Assembly (NCBI GenBank): GCA_023405705.1
Contig: JAEXXR010000478.1
Span: 1-6,121 of the forward strand
DNA from: Actinomycetes bacterium
GTDB taxonomy: Bacteria; Actinomycetota; Thermoleophilia; Solirubrobacterales; Solirubrobacteraceae
Direction: 5' to 3'
DNA length: 6,121 nt
Position 1 is the first letter of the stretch. Each line of letters begins with the position of its first letter. The notes under the pieces were generated by a model. That model was not told the origin of the DNA and made no database searches. It worked only from the letters and a program-made list of their open reading frames with translations. The translations under genes were made by a program, and so were the position numbers. Shown piece after piece: positions 1 through 6,121 of the stretch.

Positions 1-561
1 GCCGCGGCCGGGATCGCCGCCGCCCAGACCTACGGGATGACCGAGGCCTGCTCGCAGGTGACGACCTCGCTGCCGGGCGAGCCGGAGACGGCCGGGCGCC
101 CGCTCGCCGGCCAGCAGGTCGCGCTCGGCGACGACGGCGAGATCCTCGTCAGAGGGGAGACCGTCGCGCGCGGCGCGCTGGCGCCCGACGGCTGGCTCCA
201 CACCGGCGACCTCGGCGCCCTCGACGACCGGGGCCGCCTCACCGTCACCGGCCGCAAGGCCGACACGATCGTCACCGGCGGCGAGAACGTCGCGCCGCAG
301 GAGGTCGAGGCGGCGCTGCTCGCGCACGCGGCCGTCGCCGACGCGGGCGTCCACGGCCGGCCCGACCCGGAGTGGGGCGAGGCGGTCGTCGCGACCGTCG
401 TCGTGCGCCCCGGCCACGCGCCCGGCGCGGCGCTCGCCGACGAGCTGCGCGCCCACGTCGCCGATCGGCTCGCCCGCTTCAAGGTCCCCAAGCAGATCGC
501 CTTCGCCGACGAGCTCCCGCGCACCGCCTCCGGCAAGCTCCTGCGCCGCCAGCTCGGCTAG
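1..561 (+). CDS. menE: o-succinylbenzoate-CoA ligase-like acyl-CoA synthetase (MenE), 3' end only
   Basis: This is the C-terminal 186 residues of an ANL-superfamily adenylating enzyme, cut by the window start; the reading frame is open from base 1. Visible motifs, numbered within the fragment, are the A5 motif YGMTEACSQ (11-19), which contacts the adenylate; GWLHTGDLG (64-72), whose Asp70 binds the ribose; the hinge GRKAD (84-88) followed by TGGENV; and the C-terminal PRTASGK (173-179), whose Lys179 is the expected catalytic lysine for adenylation. The family activates a carboxylic acid with ATP and transfers it to CoA. The CSQ after the A5 motif, the compact linker and the short C-terminal domain resemble MenE, which makes o-succinylbenzoyl-CoA for menaquinone in the cytoplasm. 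Another acyl- or aryl-CoA ligase remains possible because the substrate-binding N-terminal domain is outside the window. The next gene starts 57 bases downstream on the same strand. Confidence 0.75.
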   Translation, partial: AAAGIAAAQTYGMTEACSQVTTSLPGEPETAGRPLAGQQVALGDDGEILVRGETVARGALAPDGWLHTGDLGALDDRGRLTVTGRKADTIVTGGENVAPQEVEAALLAHAAVADAGVHGRPDPEWGEAVVATVVVRPGHAPGAALADELRAHVADRLARFKVPKQIAFADELPRTASGKLLRRQLG

Positions 562-605
562 CGATCGGCGCCGCGGCGGGCGGGCCGGTCGCGTCGGCGA
601 TCGTC

Positions 606-611
606 TAGCCT
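606..611 (+). promoter_or_regulatory. -10 element of a probable leaderless promoter for the methyltransferase gene
   Basis: TAGCCT, within CTAGCCT, matches the actinobacterial -10 pattern TAnnnT and ends 7 bases before the ATG at 619. That spacing puts transcription start at or next to the start codon. No Shine-Dalgarno sequence precedes the ATG, which fits leaderless initiation. No convincing -35 box is visible in the G/C-only DNA upstream. The gene could also be read through from menE. Confidence 0.5.
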
Positions 612-618
612 CGCCTGC

Positions 619-1488
619 ATGACCGGTCCCGAGCAGAGCGAGCCCGATCCCGACGAGCTGCGCGCCGAGCAGCGCGACCGCTGGGAGCGCTCGGCCGACG
701 GCTGGCTTGCCAACGCCAAGCAGTTCAACGCCGTCACGATGCCGGTCTCGCAGTGGCTGGTCGACGCGATCGACCCGCAGCCGGGCCAGCACGTGCTGGA
801 GCTGGCCGCCGGGATCGGCGAGACCGGCTTCCTCGCCGCGGAGCTGCTGCAGCCGGGCGGGACGCTCGTCTCCAGCGACGGCGCCGAGGCGATGGTCGCC
901 CACGCGAGAGCGCGCGCCCAGCAGCTCGGCCTGCGCAACGTCGAGTTCAAGCTGGTCGACCTCGAGTGGATCGACGCGAGAACGGCCGAGTTCGACGGCG
1001 TCATCTGCCGCTGGGGCTACATGTTCGCGCTCGACCGCGAGGCGGCCCTGCGCGAGACCCGCCGGGTGCTGCGGCCGGGCGGCCGCGTCGCGCTCGCGAC
1101 CTGGACCGAGGCGGCCCGCAACCCGTGGGCGATGGTGACGCGCCAGGCCCTCTACGACGCCGGCCTGATCGGCGAGCTGGAGCCGCCGTCGCCGAGCCCG
1201 TTCGAGCTCTCCTCGCCGCAGGCCCTGACCGAGCTGCTGGAGGACGCCGGCTTCGCCGACGTGCGCTGGGACGAGGTCGGGCTGCGCTTCCCCAGCGCCG
1301 ATCTCGACGCGCTGATCGCCGAGACGAAGGCCCGCTCGCGCGCCTTCGACGACGTCGTCTCGACGCTCGACGCCCGCCAGCTCGACGATCTGAAGGAGCG
1401 GATCGCCGAGCAGGCCGCCCCGTTCGCGAAGCCGGACGGCGGCTACGTCCTGCCGGGCGTCGCGCTCGTCGCGGCAGCAGACGCCTGA
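619..1488 (+). CDS. class I SAM-dependent methyltransferase
   Basis: This 289-residue protein has a Rossmann-type methyltransferase core. Motif I is VLELAAGIGETG (59-70), the glycine-rich SAM loop. The acidic residue ending strand 2 is Asp87 in VSSDGAEAMV. FDGVICRWGYMFALD (125-139) is the strand-4 region, and a post-motif RRVLRPGGRVALATW (148-162) follows. The 45 residues before motif I are helical and the part after about 165 (NPWAM) is a variable cap that probably sets the substrate. No signal peptide or membrane segment is seen, so it should be cytoplasmic. It belongs to the broad UbiE/Methyltransf_11 group, but it lacks the N-terminal region usual in true MenG/UbiE, so menaquinone methylation should not be assumed from the menE neighbour. 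The substrate is unknown. The ATG at 619 is supported by the -10 element 7 bases upstream. The gene converges on the DUF2236 gene with a 51-base gap. Confidence 0.88.
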   Translation: MTGPEQSEPDPDELRAEQRDRWERSADGWLANAKQFNAVTMPVSQWLVDAIDPQPGQHVLELAAGIGETGFLAAELLQPGGTLVSSDGAEAMVAHARARAQQLGLRNVEFKLVDLEWIDARTAEFDGVICRWGYMFALDREAALRETRRVLRPGGRVALATWTEAARNPWAMVTRQALYDAGLIGELEPPSPSPFELSSPQALTELLEDAGFADVRWDEVGLRFPSADLDALIAETKARSRAFDDVVSTLDARQLDDLKERIAEQAAPFAKPDGGYVLPGVALVAAADA

Positions 1489-1539
1489 CGCGTCGGTAAC
1501 ACGCTGGTCTCCAAGACCCGAACGCGAGGAATCGGTGGT
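1489..1539. terminator. convergent intergenic hairpin, possible weak bidirectional terminator
   Basis: The 51 bases between two convergent stop codons contain GGTCT-CCA-AGACC (1506-1518), a perfect 5-bp stem with a 3-base loop. It is enclosed by CGCGT (1489-1493) and ACGCG (1522-1526), which can pair. No T-run follows on either strand. The position suits termination of both genes, but the stem is short. The element also resembles a tRNA anticodon arm, discussed under findings. Confidence 0.3.
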
Positions 1540-2448
1540 CTATCCGACCGGCACCCCGCCGGCCAGCGTGCCGGCCTCCGGCACCTGCGGCGTCGGGCGG
1601 CCTCTCTGCAGCCGCCTGCGCTCGACCGACGCGATCAGCTCGTAGCTGGCGCGGCAGCTCCCGTGCGTCATCCGCTCGGGCGCGAGGAGCCGCAGCCCGC
1701 GCAGGAAGGCGACCGCCGCGCGCCAGCGGCGCGCCTGCGCCGGCGTCCACGTCAGCCCGTACAGCTCGCGCACGCGCGGGGGCAGCGAGCCGAGCATCAC
1801 GAGGTCGTGATAGCGCTTGGCGACGCCGTGCGCGTCGGGCATCGGGATCTTGAACGCGATCGCGTGGCCGGTGTAGCGCGCCTCCGGCGTCAGGAACATG
1901 CGCGAGGAGGCGAGCCGCTCCTCGTACCAGGCGCGGAACTCCGGATAGGTCGCGGGGGAGGTGTCGATCGGCATCCCGAACAGCGCGCCGAAGCGGCGGT
2001 AGTCCTGCCACAGCGACTCGCGCTCCTGCGCCGACAGCTCGCGGACGAACATCTCGTAGAAACGCTGCCCCGAGTCGGCGATCACCGCGACGGTCCACAG
2101 CATCAGCTCGGGGTCGAAGGCCGAGTAGTGCGTGCCGGCGGGGAAGGGGCCGGAGTCGACCGACAGCTCGCCGTCGACGCGCTGATGCATGCGATCGACG
2201 CGCGTCAGCAGCCTGTCGGCCTCGGCACGCGTGCCGAAGAAGATCGTCTCGAACGCGAGCGCGGTGCTGACGAGCCGCTTGAACGGCGCCCGCCGGCCCT
2301 TCGACGACTGGATCGTGCCGACGAAGTTGCGCGGGTCCAGGGCGCCGATCGCGAGCGCGCGCTGGCCGAAGTGCAGCCCGACCAGCCGCTCCTCGTGGAC
2401 CGCCCGCAGCAGCGACCGCCCACGTGGGAAGTAGCCGTCGTCCATCAT
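1540..2448 (-). CDS. DUF2236 / oxygenase MpaB family protein
   Basis: This 302-residue protein fits the DUF2236 (MpaB/latex-clearing-protein-like) family. Characteristic segments are the N-terminal [26 protein letters not shown] (66-80); RMHQRVDG (86-93), with the conserved His88; [13 protein letters not shown] (108-120), matching the family pattern Y-x-A-x-D-P-x-L-x-x-W; and [21 protein letters not shown] (157-177). The last is one continuous stretch at the centre of the domain. Relatives include heme-dependent rubber oxygenase Lcp and fungal MpaB, but most bacterial members have no known substrate, and I cannot identify cofactor ligands with confidence here. No signal peptide is apparent. 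Two ATGs are adjacent, at 2448 and 2445. GGGGG (2451-2455) lies 2 bases from the first and 5 from the second, so ATG 2445 may be the true start. The gene is divergent from ilvC across 115 bases and carries a probable repressor operator in its promoter. Confidence 0.82.
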   Translation of the reverse strand: MMDDGYFPRGRSLLRAVHEERLVGLHFGQRALAIGALDPRNFVGTIQSSKGRRAPFKRLVSTALAFETIFFGTRAEADRLLTRVDRMHQRVDGELSVDSGPFPAGTHYSAFDPELMLWTVAVIADSGQRFYEMFVRELSAQERESLWQDYRRFGALFGMPIDTSPATYPEFRAWYEERLASSRMFLTPEARYTGHAIAFKIPMPDAHGVAKRYHDLVMLGSLPPRVRELYGLTWTPAQARRWRAAVAFLRGLRLLAPERMTHGSCRASYELIASVERRRLQRGRPTPQVPEAGTLAGGVPVG

Positions 2449-2460
2449 CGCCCCCGTCCG

Positions 2461-2484
2461 AAGTGACTACGCACGTCGTCAGTT
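2461..2484. promoter_or_regulatory. 24-bp dyad, candidate TetR-type operator for the DUF2236 gene
   Basis: Two half-sites of form AAnTGACnACG are arranged as a mirror dyad around a 2-base centre (2472-2473). The right half reads CGTnGTCAnTT. Eighteen of 24 positions are symmetric, including every base of TGAC/GTCA and ACG/CGT. The dyad overlaps the minus-strand -10 box (2481-2486) and covers the predicted transcription start near 2474. A bound dimer would therefore block RNA polymerase. Size and symmetry suit TetR-family repressors, which often sit next to DUF2236/Lcp-family genes in Actinobacteria. No regulator gene lies in the window. Confidence 0.55.
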
Positions 2485-2510
2485 TGGCGCGAGCCGGCCC
2501 CCGCTGTCAA
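2481..2510 (-). promoter_or_regulatory. sigma-70-type promoter of the DUF2236 gene
   Basis: On the minus strand, a consensus TTGACA -35 box (2505-2510) is followed by an 18-base spacer and CAAACT (2481-2486) as the -10 box. Transcription would begin near 2474, giving a leader of about 25-29 bases that includes the G-rich ribosome-binding stretch at 2451-2455. The perfect -35 box is the clearest in this window. The -10 is a moderate match, keeping A at position 2 and T at position 6. Confidence 0.55.
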
Positions 2511-2549
2511 TCCGACCGCTCCTGAAGCCGGCGCCATGGGGCGTTCCGC

Positions 2550-2555
2550 TACCCT
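2550..2555 (+). promoter_or_regulatory. -10 element of a probable leaderless ilvC promoter
   Basis: TACCCT, within CTACCCT, fits TAnnnT and ends 8 bases before the ilvC ATG at 2564. No Shine-Dalgarno sequence lies between. Arrangement and sequence closely match the element before the methyltransferase gene (CTAGCCT, 7 bases). No good -35 box is visible at 16-19 bases. Confidence 0.5.
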
Positions 2556-2563
2556 GCCGCGCT

Positions 2564-3556
<993 letters not shown>

Positions 3557-3598
3557 CCGATCCCGCCAGGCGACGCCTCGGCGCGCCTTCAGCCTTCA

Positions 3599-3624
3599 GA
3601 CGGGCGCCCCACGGGGCGCCCGTC
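3599..3624. terminator. strong bidirectional terminator-like hairpin between ilvC and the MBL-fold gene
   Basis: GACGGGCGCCCC (3599-3610) and its exact reverse complement (3613-3624) form a 12-bp inverted repeat around AC. In RNA this gives about 11 pairs closing a CACG loop. It begins 43 bases after the ilvC stop and ends 8 bases before the convergent MBL-fold stop, so it can serve both genes. Only a weak T-rich stretch (GTCGTTCTC) follows on the plus strand and none on the minus strand. A tandem 7-base repeat, CCTTCAG twice (3586-3599), abuts the left arm. Confidence 0.7.
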
Positions 3625-3631
3625 GTCGTTC

Positions 3632-4318
3632 TCAGGCGCCCGCGGCGGCGAGCGCGGCGTCCATCGCGGCGCCGGGGTGCTCGACGACCGGCCCGTGGCC
3701 GACGGCCAGACGGGACGGCTCCAGGCCGCGCAGCTGACGTGCGGTCGCAAGCGCCGTCGGCCGGTGCCAGCTCGCCATCGTCGGGAACGGGAACGGCCAC
3801 TTCGCCTTGCCGGTCGCCTGCATCCCGCCGAGCGTCACCCACGCGTCGCCGGCGATCAGCGTCCGCTCGCGCGGGTCCAGCAGCGCGATCTGCCCGGGGG
3901 TGTGGCCGGGCGCGGCGTGGACCTCCAGCGAGCCGACGCGGTCGCCGGGGGAGAGGAGCGTCGTCGGCCGCGCCGTCGTCTTGAGGATCCTGCCGCCGCC
4001 GAGCGGCGGCTCGCCCGGCTCCATCGCCTGGTCGCCGTCCATCAGTCTCGCCTCGCGCGCGCCGACGAGGATCGGCACGGACGGCAGCAGCCGGTGCAGC
4101 TCGTCGAGCGAGCCGGCGTGGTCGACGTGGCCGTGCGTCAGCACGATCCGGACGATCTCGCCGCCGGCCGCGCGCGCCGCCTCGGCGATCGCGCCGCCGC
4201 TGCCCTTGATGCCCGTGTCGACGAGCGTCAGGCCGTCCTCCTCGCGCACGAGGAAGGCGTTGACGGCGCCGAGCCTGGTCAGCTTGACGAGGTGCGCTCC
4301 GTGGGTGCTGCTCTTCAT
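3632..4318 (-). CDS. metallo-beta-lactamase-fold hydrolase
   Basis: This 228-residue protein has the metal-binding signature of the MBL-fold superfamily. THGHVDHAGS (61-70) supplies His62, His64, Asp66 and His67. Other ligands are His139 (PGHTPGQ), Asp158 (IAGDAW) and His208 (VGHGP), and Asp35 in VDTG ends an early strand. All ligands for a two-zinc site are present. The length and the simple alpha-beta-beta-alpha layout fit the small glyoxalase II-like hydrolases rather than RNase J, sulfatase or true beta-lactamase branches. There is no signal peptide, so it should be cytoplasmic. Its substrate cannot be deduced from sequence. The ATG at 4318 is chosen because GGAGG lies 9 bases upstream and the MBL fold begins immediately (LVKLTRLGAVNAFLV). 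The frame stays open further upstream, but that part overlaps serA antisense and looks non-protein-like. The gene converges on ilvC and diverges from serA. Confidence 0.92.
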   Translation of the reverse strand: MKSSTHGAHLVKLTRLGAVNAFLVREEDGLTLVDTGIKGSGGAIAEAARAAGGEIVRIVLTHGHVDHAGSLDELHRLLPSVPILVGAREARLMDGDQAMEPGEPPLGGGRILKTTARPTTLLSPGDRVGSLEVHAAPGHTPGQIALLDPRERTLIAGDAWVTLGGMQATGKAKWPFPFPTMASWHRPTALATARQLRGLEPSRLAVGHGPVVEHPGAAMDAALAAAGA

Positions 4319-4327
4319 GCCGGTGTG

Positions 4328-4332
4328 CCTCC
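4328..4332 (-). promoter_or_regulatory. Shine-Dalgarno sequence deciding the MBL-fold gene start
   Basis: GGAGG on the minus strand ends 9 bases before the ATG at 4318. It is the best ribosome-binding site in the window, where other genes look leaderless or have weak sites. It fixes this start against the longer open frame that runs back into serA. Confidence 0.7.
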
Positions 4333-4353
4333 GTCTGGGAACGGTCGTGGGCG

Positions 4354-4365
4354 AGACGCTAGTCT
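4354..4365. promoter_or_regulatory. overlapping divergent -10 elements for serA and the MBL-fold gene
   Basis: AGACGCTAGTCT contains TAGTCT on the plus strand (4360-4365), a -10 candidate for serA. On the minus strand it contains TAGCGT (4361-4356), a -10 candidate for the MBL-fold gene. The two share the central TA. The block has AGAC/GTCT arms around 4 bases and could be a small operator, though that is weak. For serA, GGGAAC (4337-4342) lies 17 bases upstream of TAGTCT but is not a housekeeping -35 box. No clear -35 is seen for the minus strand. Transcription of the plus strand would begin near 4372. Confidence 0.4.
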
Positions 4366-4378
4366 TCCCGCGCCGCCG

Positions 4379-4414
4379 ATGACGACGATCGACCCTTGGA
4401 AGAAGCCGATTTGA
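4379..4414 (+). CDS. 11-codon upstream ORF before serA, possible leader peptide
   Basis: This ORF reads MTTIDPWKKPI then TGA, and the stop is separated from the serA ATG by a single base (TGAcATG). Its ATG is the first on the predicted serA transcript, about 7 bases from the predicted 5' end. The spacing favours translational coupling: ribosomes ending here could reinitiate at serA. It is in a different frame from serA, so it is not an N-terminal extension. It contains no serine codon, so classic serine attenuation is unlikely, and there is no obvious terminator hairpin in the short leader. The ORF could be chance; its length alone gives little support. Confidence 0.3.
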   Translation: MTTIDPWKKPI

Positions 4415-4415
4415 C

Positions 4416-6032
4416 ATGACCGCCGAGAGACTGAAGATCCTGGTGAAGGAGAAGCTCGCCGACAGCGGCGTCAACCTGCTGCGCGAGCATTTCGACGTCG
4501 ACCTGGGCGACAGCTGGAGCGACGAGGAGTTCCGCGCCAGACTCGGCGAGTACCACGGCATCCTGATCCGCTCCGCGACGAAGATGACCGAGGAGTACAT
4601 CTCGCTCGGCACCAACCTGCGCGTGATCGGGCGCGCCGGCGTCGGCGTCAACAACGTCGACGTCCCGGCCGCGACCAGACGCGGCATCATCGTCGCCAAC
4701 GCGCCGCAGTCGAACGTCGTGACGGCCGCCGAGCACACGCTCGCGCTGCTGCTGTCGCTGGCGCGCAACGTCCCGCAGGCCGACGCCTCGCTGAAGGGCG
4801 GCAAGTGGGAGCGCTCGAAGTTCGGCGGCGTCGAGGTCTACGAGAAGACGCTCGGCGTGGTCGGCTTCGGCCGCATCGGCCAGCTCGTCGCCGAGCGCGC
4901 GAAGGGCTTCGGCATGAAGGTCGTCGCCTACGACCCCTTCGTCGCCTCCGACCGCTACCGCGACCTCGGCGTCGAGAAGGCCGAGACGGTCGCCGAGGCC
5001 GTCGGCGACGCCGACTTCATCACCGTCCACCTGCCGGTCACGCCGGAGACGCGCGGCTCGCTCAACGCCGACTTCTTCGCTCAGGTGAAGGACGGCGCGC
5101 GGCTGATCAACTGCGCCCGCGGCGAGCTGGTCGACGACGGCGCGCTCAAGGACGCGCTCGACTCCGGCAAGCTCGCCGGCGCCGCGCTCGACGTCTTCCC
5201 GAGCGAGCCGATCACCGACTACCCGCTGTTCGACGGCTACGGCAACGTCGTCGTCACCCCGCACCTCGGCGCCTCCACCGCGGAGGCGCAGGACCGCGCC
5301 GGCGTCCAGACGGCGGAGCAGGTCATCGCCGCGCTGACCGGCGGCACCGTCACGACCGCCGTCAACATCCCGGCGATCGCCGCCGAGGACATGGAGGTGC
5401 TCGGCCCGTTCGTGCCGCTCTGCCAGCAGCTCGGCAAGCTCGCCGTCTCGCTCGCCGACGGCTCGATCGACGGGCTGGAGCTGGAGTTCTTCGGCCGCAT
5501 CGGCGAGCGCGACACGCGCCTGCTGTCGATCGCCGTCCTGCAGGGCGTCCTCTCCGGCCACACCGAGGAGGAGGTCAACCAGGTCAACGCGCCCAGCATC
5601 GCCGAGGAGCGCGGGATCGAGGTGACCGAGACCAAGCGCGCGACCGCGCGCGACTTCACCGACCTCGTGCGCGTGACCGTGATCAGCGGCGACACGCGCC
5701 AGCGCGTCGTCGGCACGAACGTCGGCCGCCGCAACCGCCCGCACCTGCTCGAGGTCTGGGGCCAGCGCTTCGACCTCCAGCTGGAGAGAGACCTCGCGCT
5801 GTTCCGCTACGAGGACGTGCCGGGCATGATCGGCCGCGTCGGCTCGGCCTTCGGCGACAAGGGCATCAACATCGTCTCCGCCGCCGTCGGCCGCACGCCG
5901 GGCGACGACGACGCGGCCCCGGACGCGAACGCCGTGATGGTCGTCACGACCGACGCGCCCGTCGACCCGGCCGTGATCGAGGAGATCGCCGCTGCCGACG
6001 GCTTCGTCGCCGGCCGCGCCGTCTCGCTCTAG
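4416..6032 (+). CDS. serA: D-3-phosphoglycerate dehydrogenase, long form with ASB and ACT domains
   Basis: This 538-residue enzyme oxidises 3-phosphoglycerate to 3-phosphohydroxypyruvate with NAD+, the first step of phosphorylated serine synthesis. The catalytic half has GRAGVGVNNVD (72-82), the nucleotide fold VVGFGRIG (148-155) with Asp173 ending the next strand (NAD preference), Arg235 (NCARGELVD), Glu264 (FPSEP) and His283 (TPHLGAST) as the catalytic set. Residues about 320-455 match the allosteric substrate-binding domain of type I enzymes such as that of Mycobacterium tuberculosis. Residues about 460-538 form an ACT domain, RYEDVPGMIGRVGSAFGDKG then INI. Tyr465, Asp467 and Asn485 align with the serine ligands of the mycobacterial enzyme (Tyr461, Asp463, Asn481), so feedback inhibition by serine is expected. 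A loop TPGDDDAAPDAN (494-505) looks slightly longer than usual. The start has only a weak purine-rich site (GGAAGAAG, 4398-4405) and lies one base after an upstream ORF. Confidence 0.97.
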   Translation: MTAERLKILVKEKLADSGVNLLREHFDVDLGDSWSDEEFRARLGEYHGILIRSATKMTEEYISLGTNLRVIGRAGVGVNNVDVPAATRRGIIVANAPQSNVVTAAEHTLALLLSLARNVPQADASLKGGKWERSKFGGVEVYEKTLGVVGFGRIGQLVAERAKGFGMKVVAYDPFVASDRYRDLGVEKAETVAEAVGDADFITVHLPVTPETRGSLNADFFAQVKDGARLINCARGELVDDGALKDALDSGKLAGAALDVFPSEPITDYPLFDGYGNVVVTPHLGASTAEAQDRAGVQTAEQVIAALTGGTVTTAVNIPAIAAEDMEVLGPFVPLCQQLGKLAVSLADGSIDGLELEFFGRIGERDTRLLSIAVLQGVLSGHTEEEVNQVNAPSIAEERGIEVTETKRATARDFTDLVRVTVISGDTRQRVVGTNVGRRNRPHLLEVWGQRFDLQLERDLALFRYEDVPGMIGRVGSAFGDKGINIVSAAVGRTPGDDDAAPDANAVMVVTTDAPVDPAVIEEIAAADGFVAGRAVSL

Positions 6033-6046
6033 CGCTACGCCTTCTG

Positions 6047-6080
6047 CCGGATGATGGCGGAGCGATCCGCCATCATCCGG
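6047..6080 (+). terminator. perfect 15-bp hairpin with GCGA tetraloop after serA
   Basis: CCGGATGATGGCGGA (6047-6061) and its exact reverse complement (6066-6080) close a GCGA loop, a stable GNRA tetraloop. Two G-U wobbles could extend the base of the stem. The hairpin starts 15 bases after the serA stop and no T-run follows, so it would act as a stem-only terminator or as a 3'-end stabiliser. The remaining 41 bases to the window end hold no recognisable feature. Confidence 0.7.
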
Positions 6081-6121
6081 TGAACGAGCACGAAGAGCCT
6101 GTTCCGTGCGCTGGGCCGGCG

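Noticed and set aside
562..605. CGATCG near-palindromes flanking the menE-methyltransferase gap
   Set aside because: The arms (CGATCGGCG and CGGCGATCG) match only partly, and CGATCG is very frequent in this DNA, so a terminator or operator is not supported.
1001..2098. 365-codon minus-strand frame spanning the methyltransferase and DUF2236 genes
   Set aside because: It is Arg/Ala/Pro-rich low-complexity sequence crossing a convergent gene boundary, and both real genes lie in other frames with clear motifs.
1663..2466. 267-codon plus-strand frame antisense to the DUF2236 gene
   Set aside because: Its composition (Arg, Ala, Asp, His, Gln) is typical of shadow frames, and the minus-strand product carries the family motifs.
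2536..2538. ATG upstream of ilvC as an alternative start
   Set aside because: It is out of frame with ilvC and encodes only about 16 codons before a stop. It also lies upstream of the predicted transcription start.
3988..4010. GC-rich inverted repeat inside the MBL-fold gene
   Set aside because: GCCGCCG and CGGCGGC arms arise from Gly/Pro codons in a GC-rich coding stretch (around Gly107-Gly109). No regulatory role is suggested by its position.
4319..4804. N-terminal extension of the MBL-fold gene into serA antisense
   Set aside because: The frame is open, but the MBL fold begins right after ATG 4318, which has a GGAGG at good spacing. The extension is Ser/Arg-rich and lacks homology-like features.
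4359..5744. 461-codon open frame antisense to serA
   Set aside because: This has the same cause: strong third-position GC bias removes stops from the antisense frame. The translation is low-complexity and resembles no family.

Overview
The window is very GC-rich, gene-dense chromosomal DNA with strong G/C bias at third codon positions. The protein sequences (an actinobacterial-type KARI, a long SerA with an intervening domain plus ACT, a MenE-like ligase and a DUF2236/MpaB-family protein) point to a high-GC actinobacterium. Thermoleophilia (Conexibacter/Solirubrobacter-like) is my best guess, but the taxonomy is inference.

Layout from left to right: (1) the 3' end of an acyl-CoA synthetase gene, most like o-succinylbenzoate-CoA ligase (menE, menaquinone synthesis), cut by the window start. 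(2) A class I SAM-dependent methyltransferase on the same strand, probably with its own leaderless promoter. (3) A DUF2236 (MpaB/Lcp-like oxygenase family) gene on the minus strand, converging on the methyltransferase. Its promoter carries a clear 24-bp dyad that looks like a repressor operator. (4) ilvC on the plus strand, divergent from the DUF2236 gene, apparently leaderless and ended by a strong hairpin. (5) A metallo-beta-lactamase-fold hydrolase on the minus strand, converging on ilvC. (6) serA on the plus strand, divergent from the hydrolase, preceded by an 11-codon upstream ORF and followed by a perfect 15-bp hairpin with a GCGA tetraloop.

The metabolic core is amino-acid synthesis: IlvC makes the dihydroxy acid precursors of valine, leucine and isoleucine, and SerA commits 3-phosphoglycerate to serine. 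In other Actinobacteria ilvC and serA lie in one ilvBN-ilvC-serA-leuB neighbourhood. Here they are separately transcribed, with unrelated minus-strand genes on both sides of ilvC. There is no mobile element, CRISPR array, rRNA or complete tRNA. No intergenic gap exceeds about 115 bases, and all are described. I see no clearly new multi-gene system. The best leads are the DUF2236 operator, the serA upstream ORF and the recurring start-proximal promoter motif.
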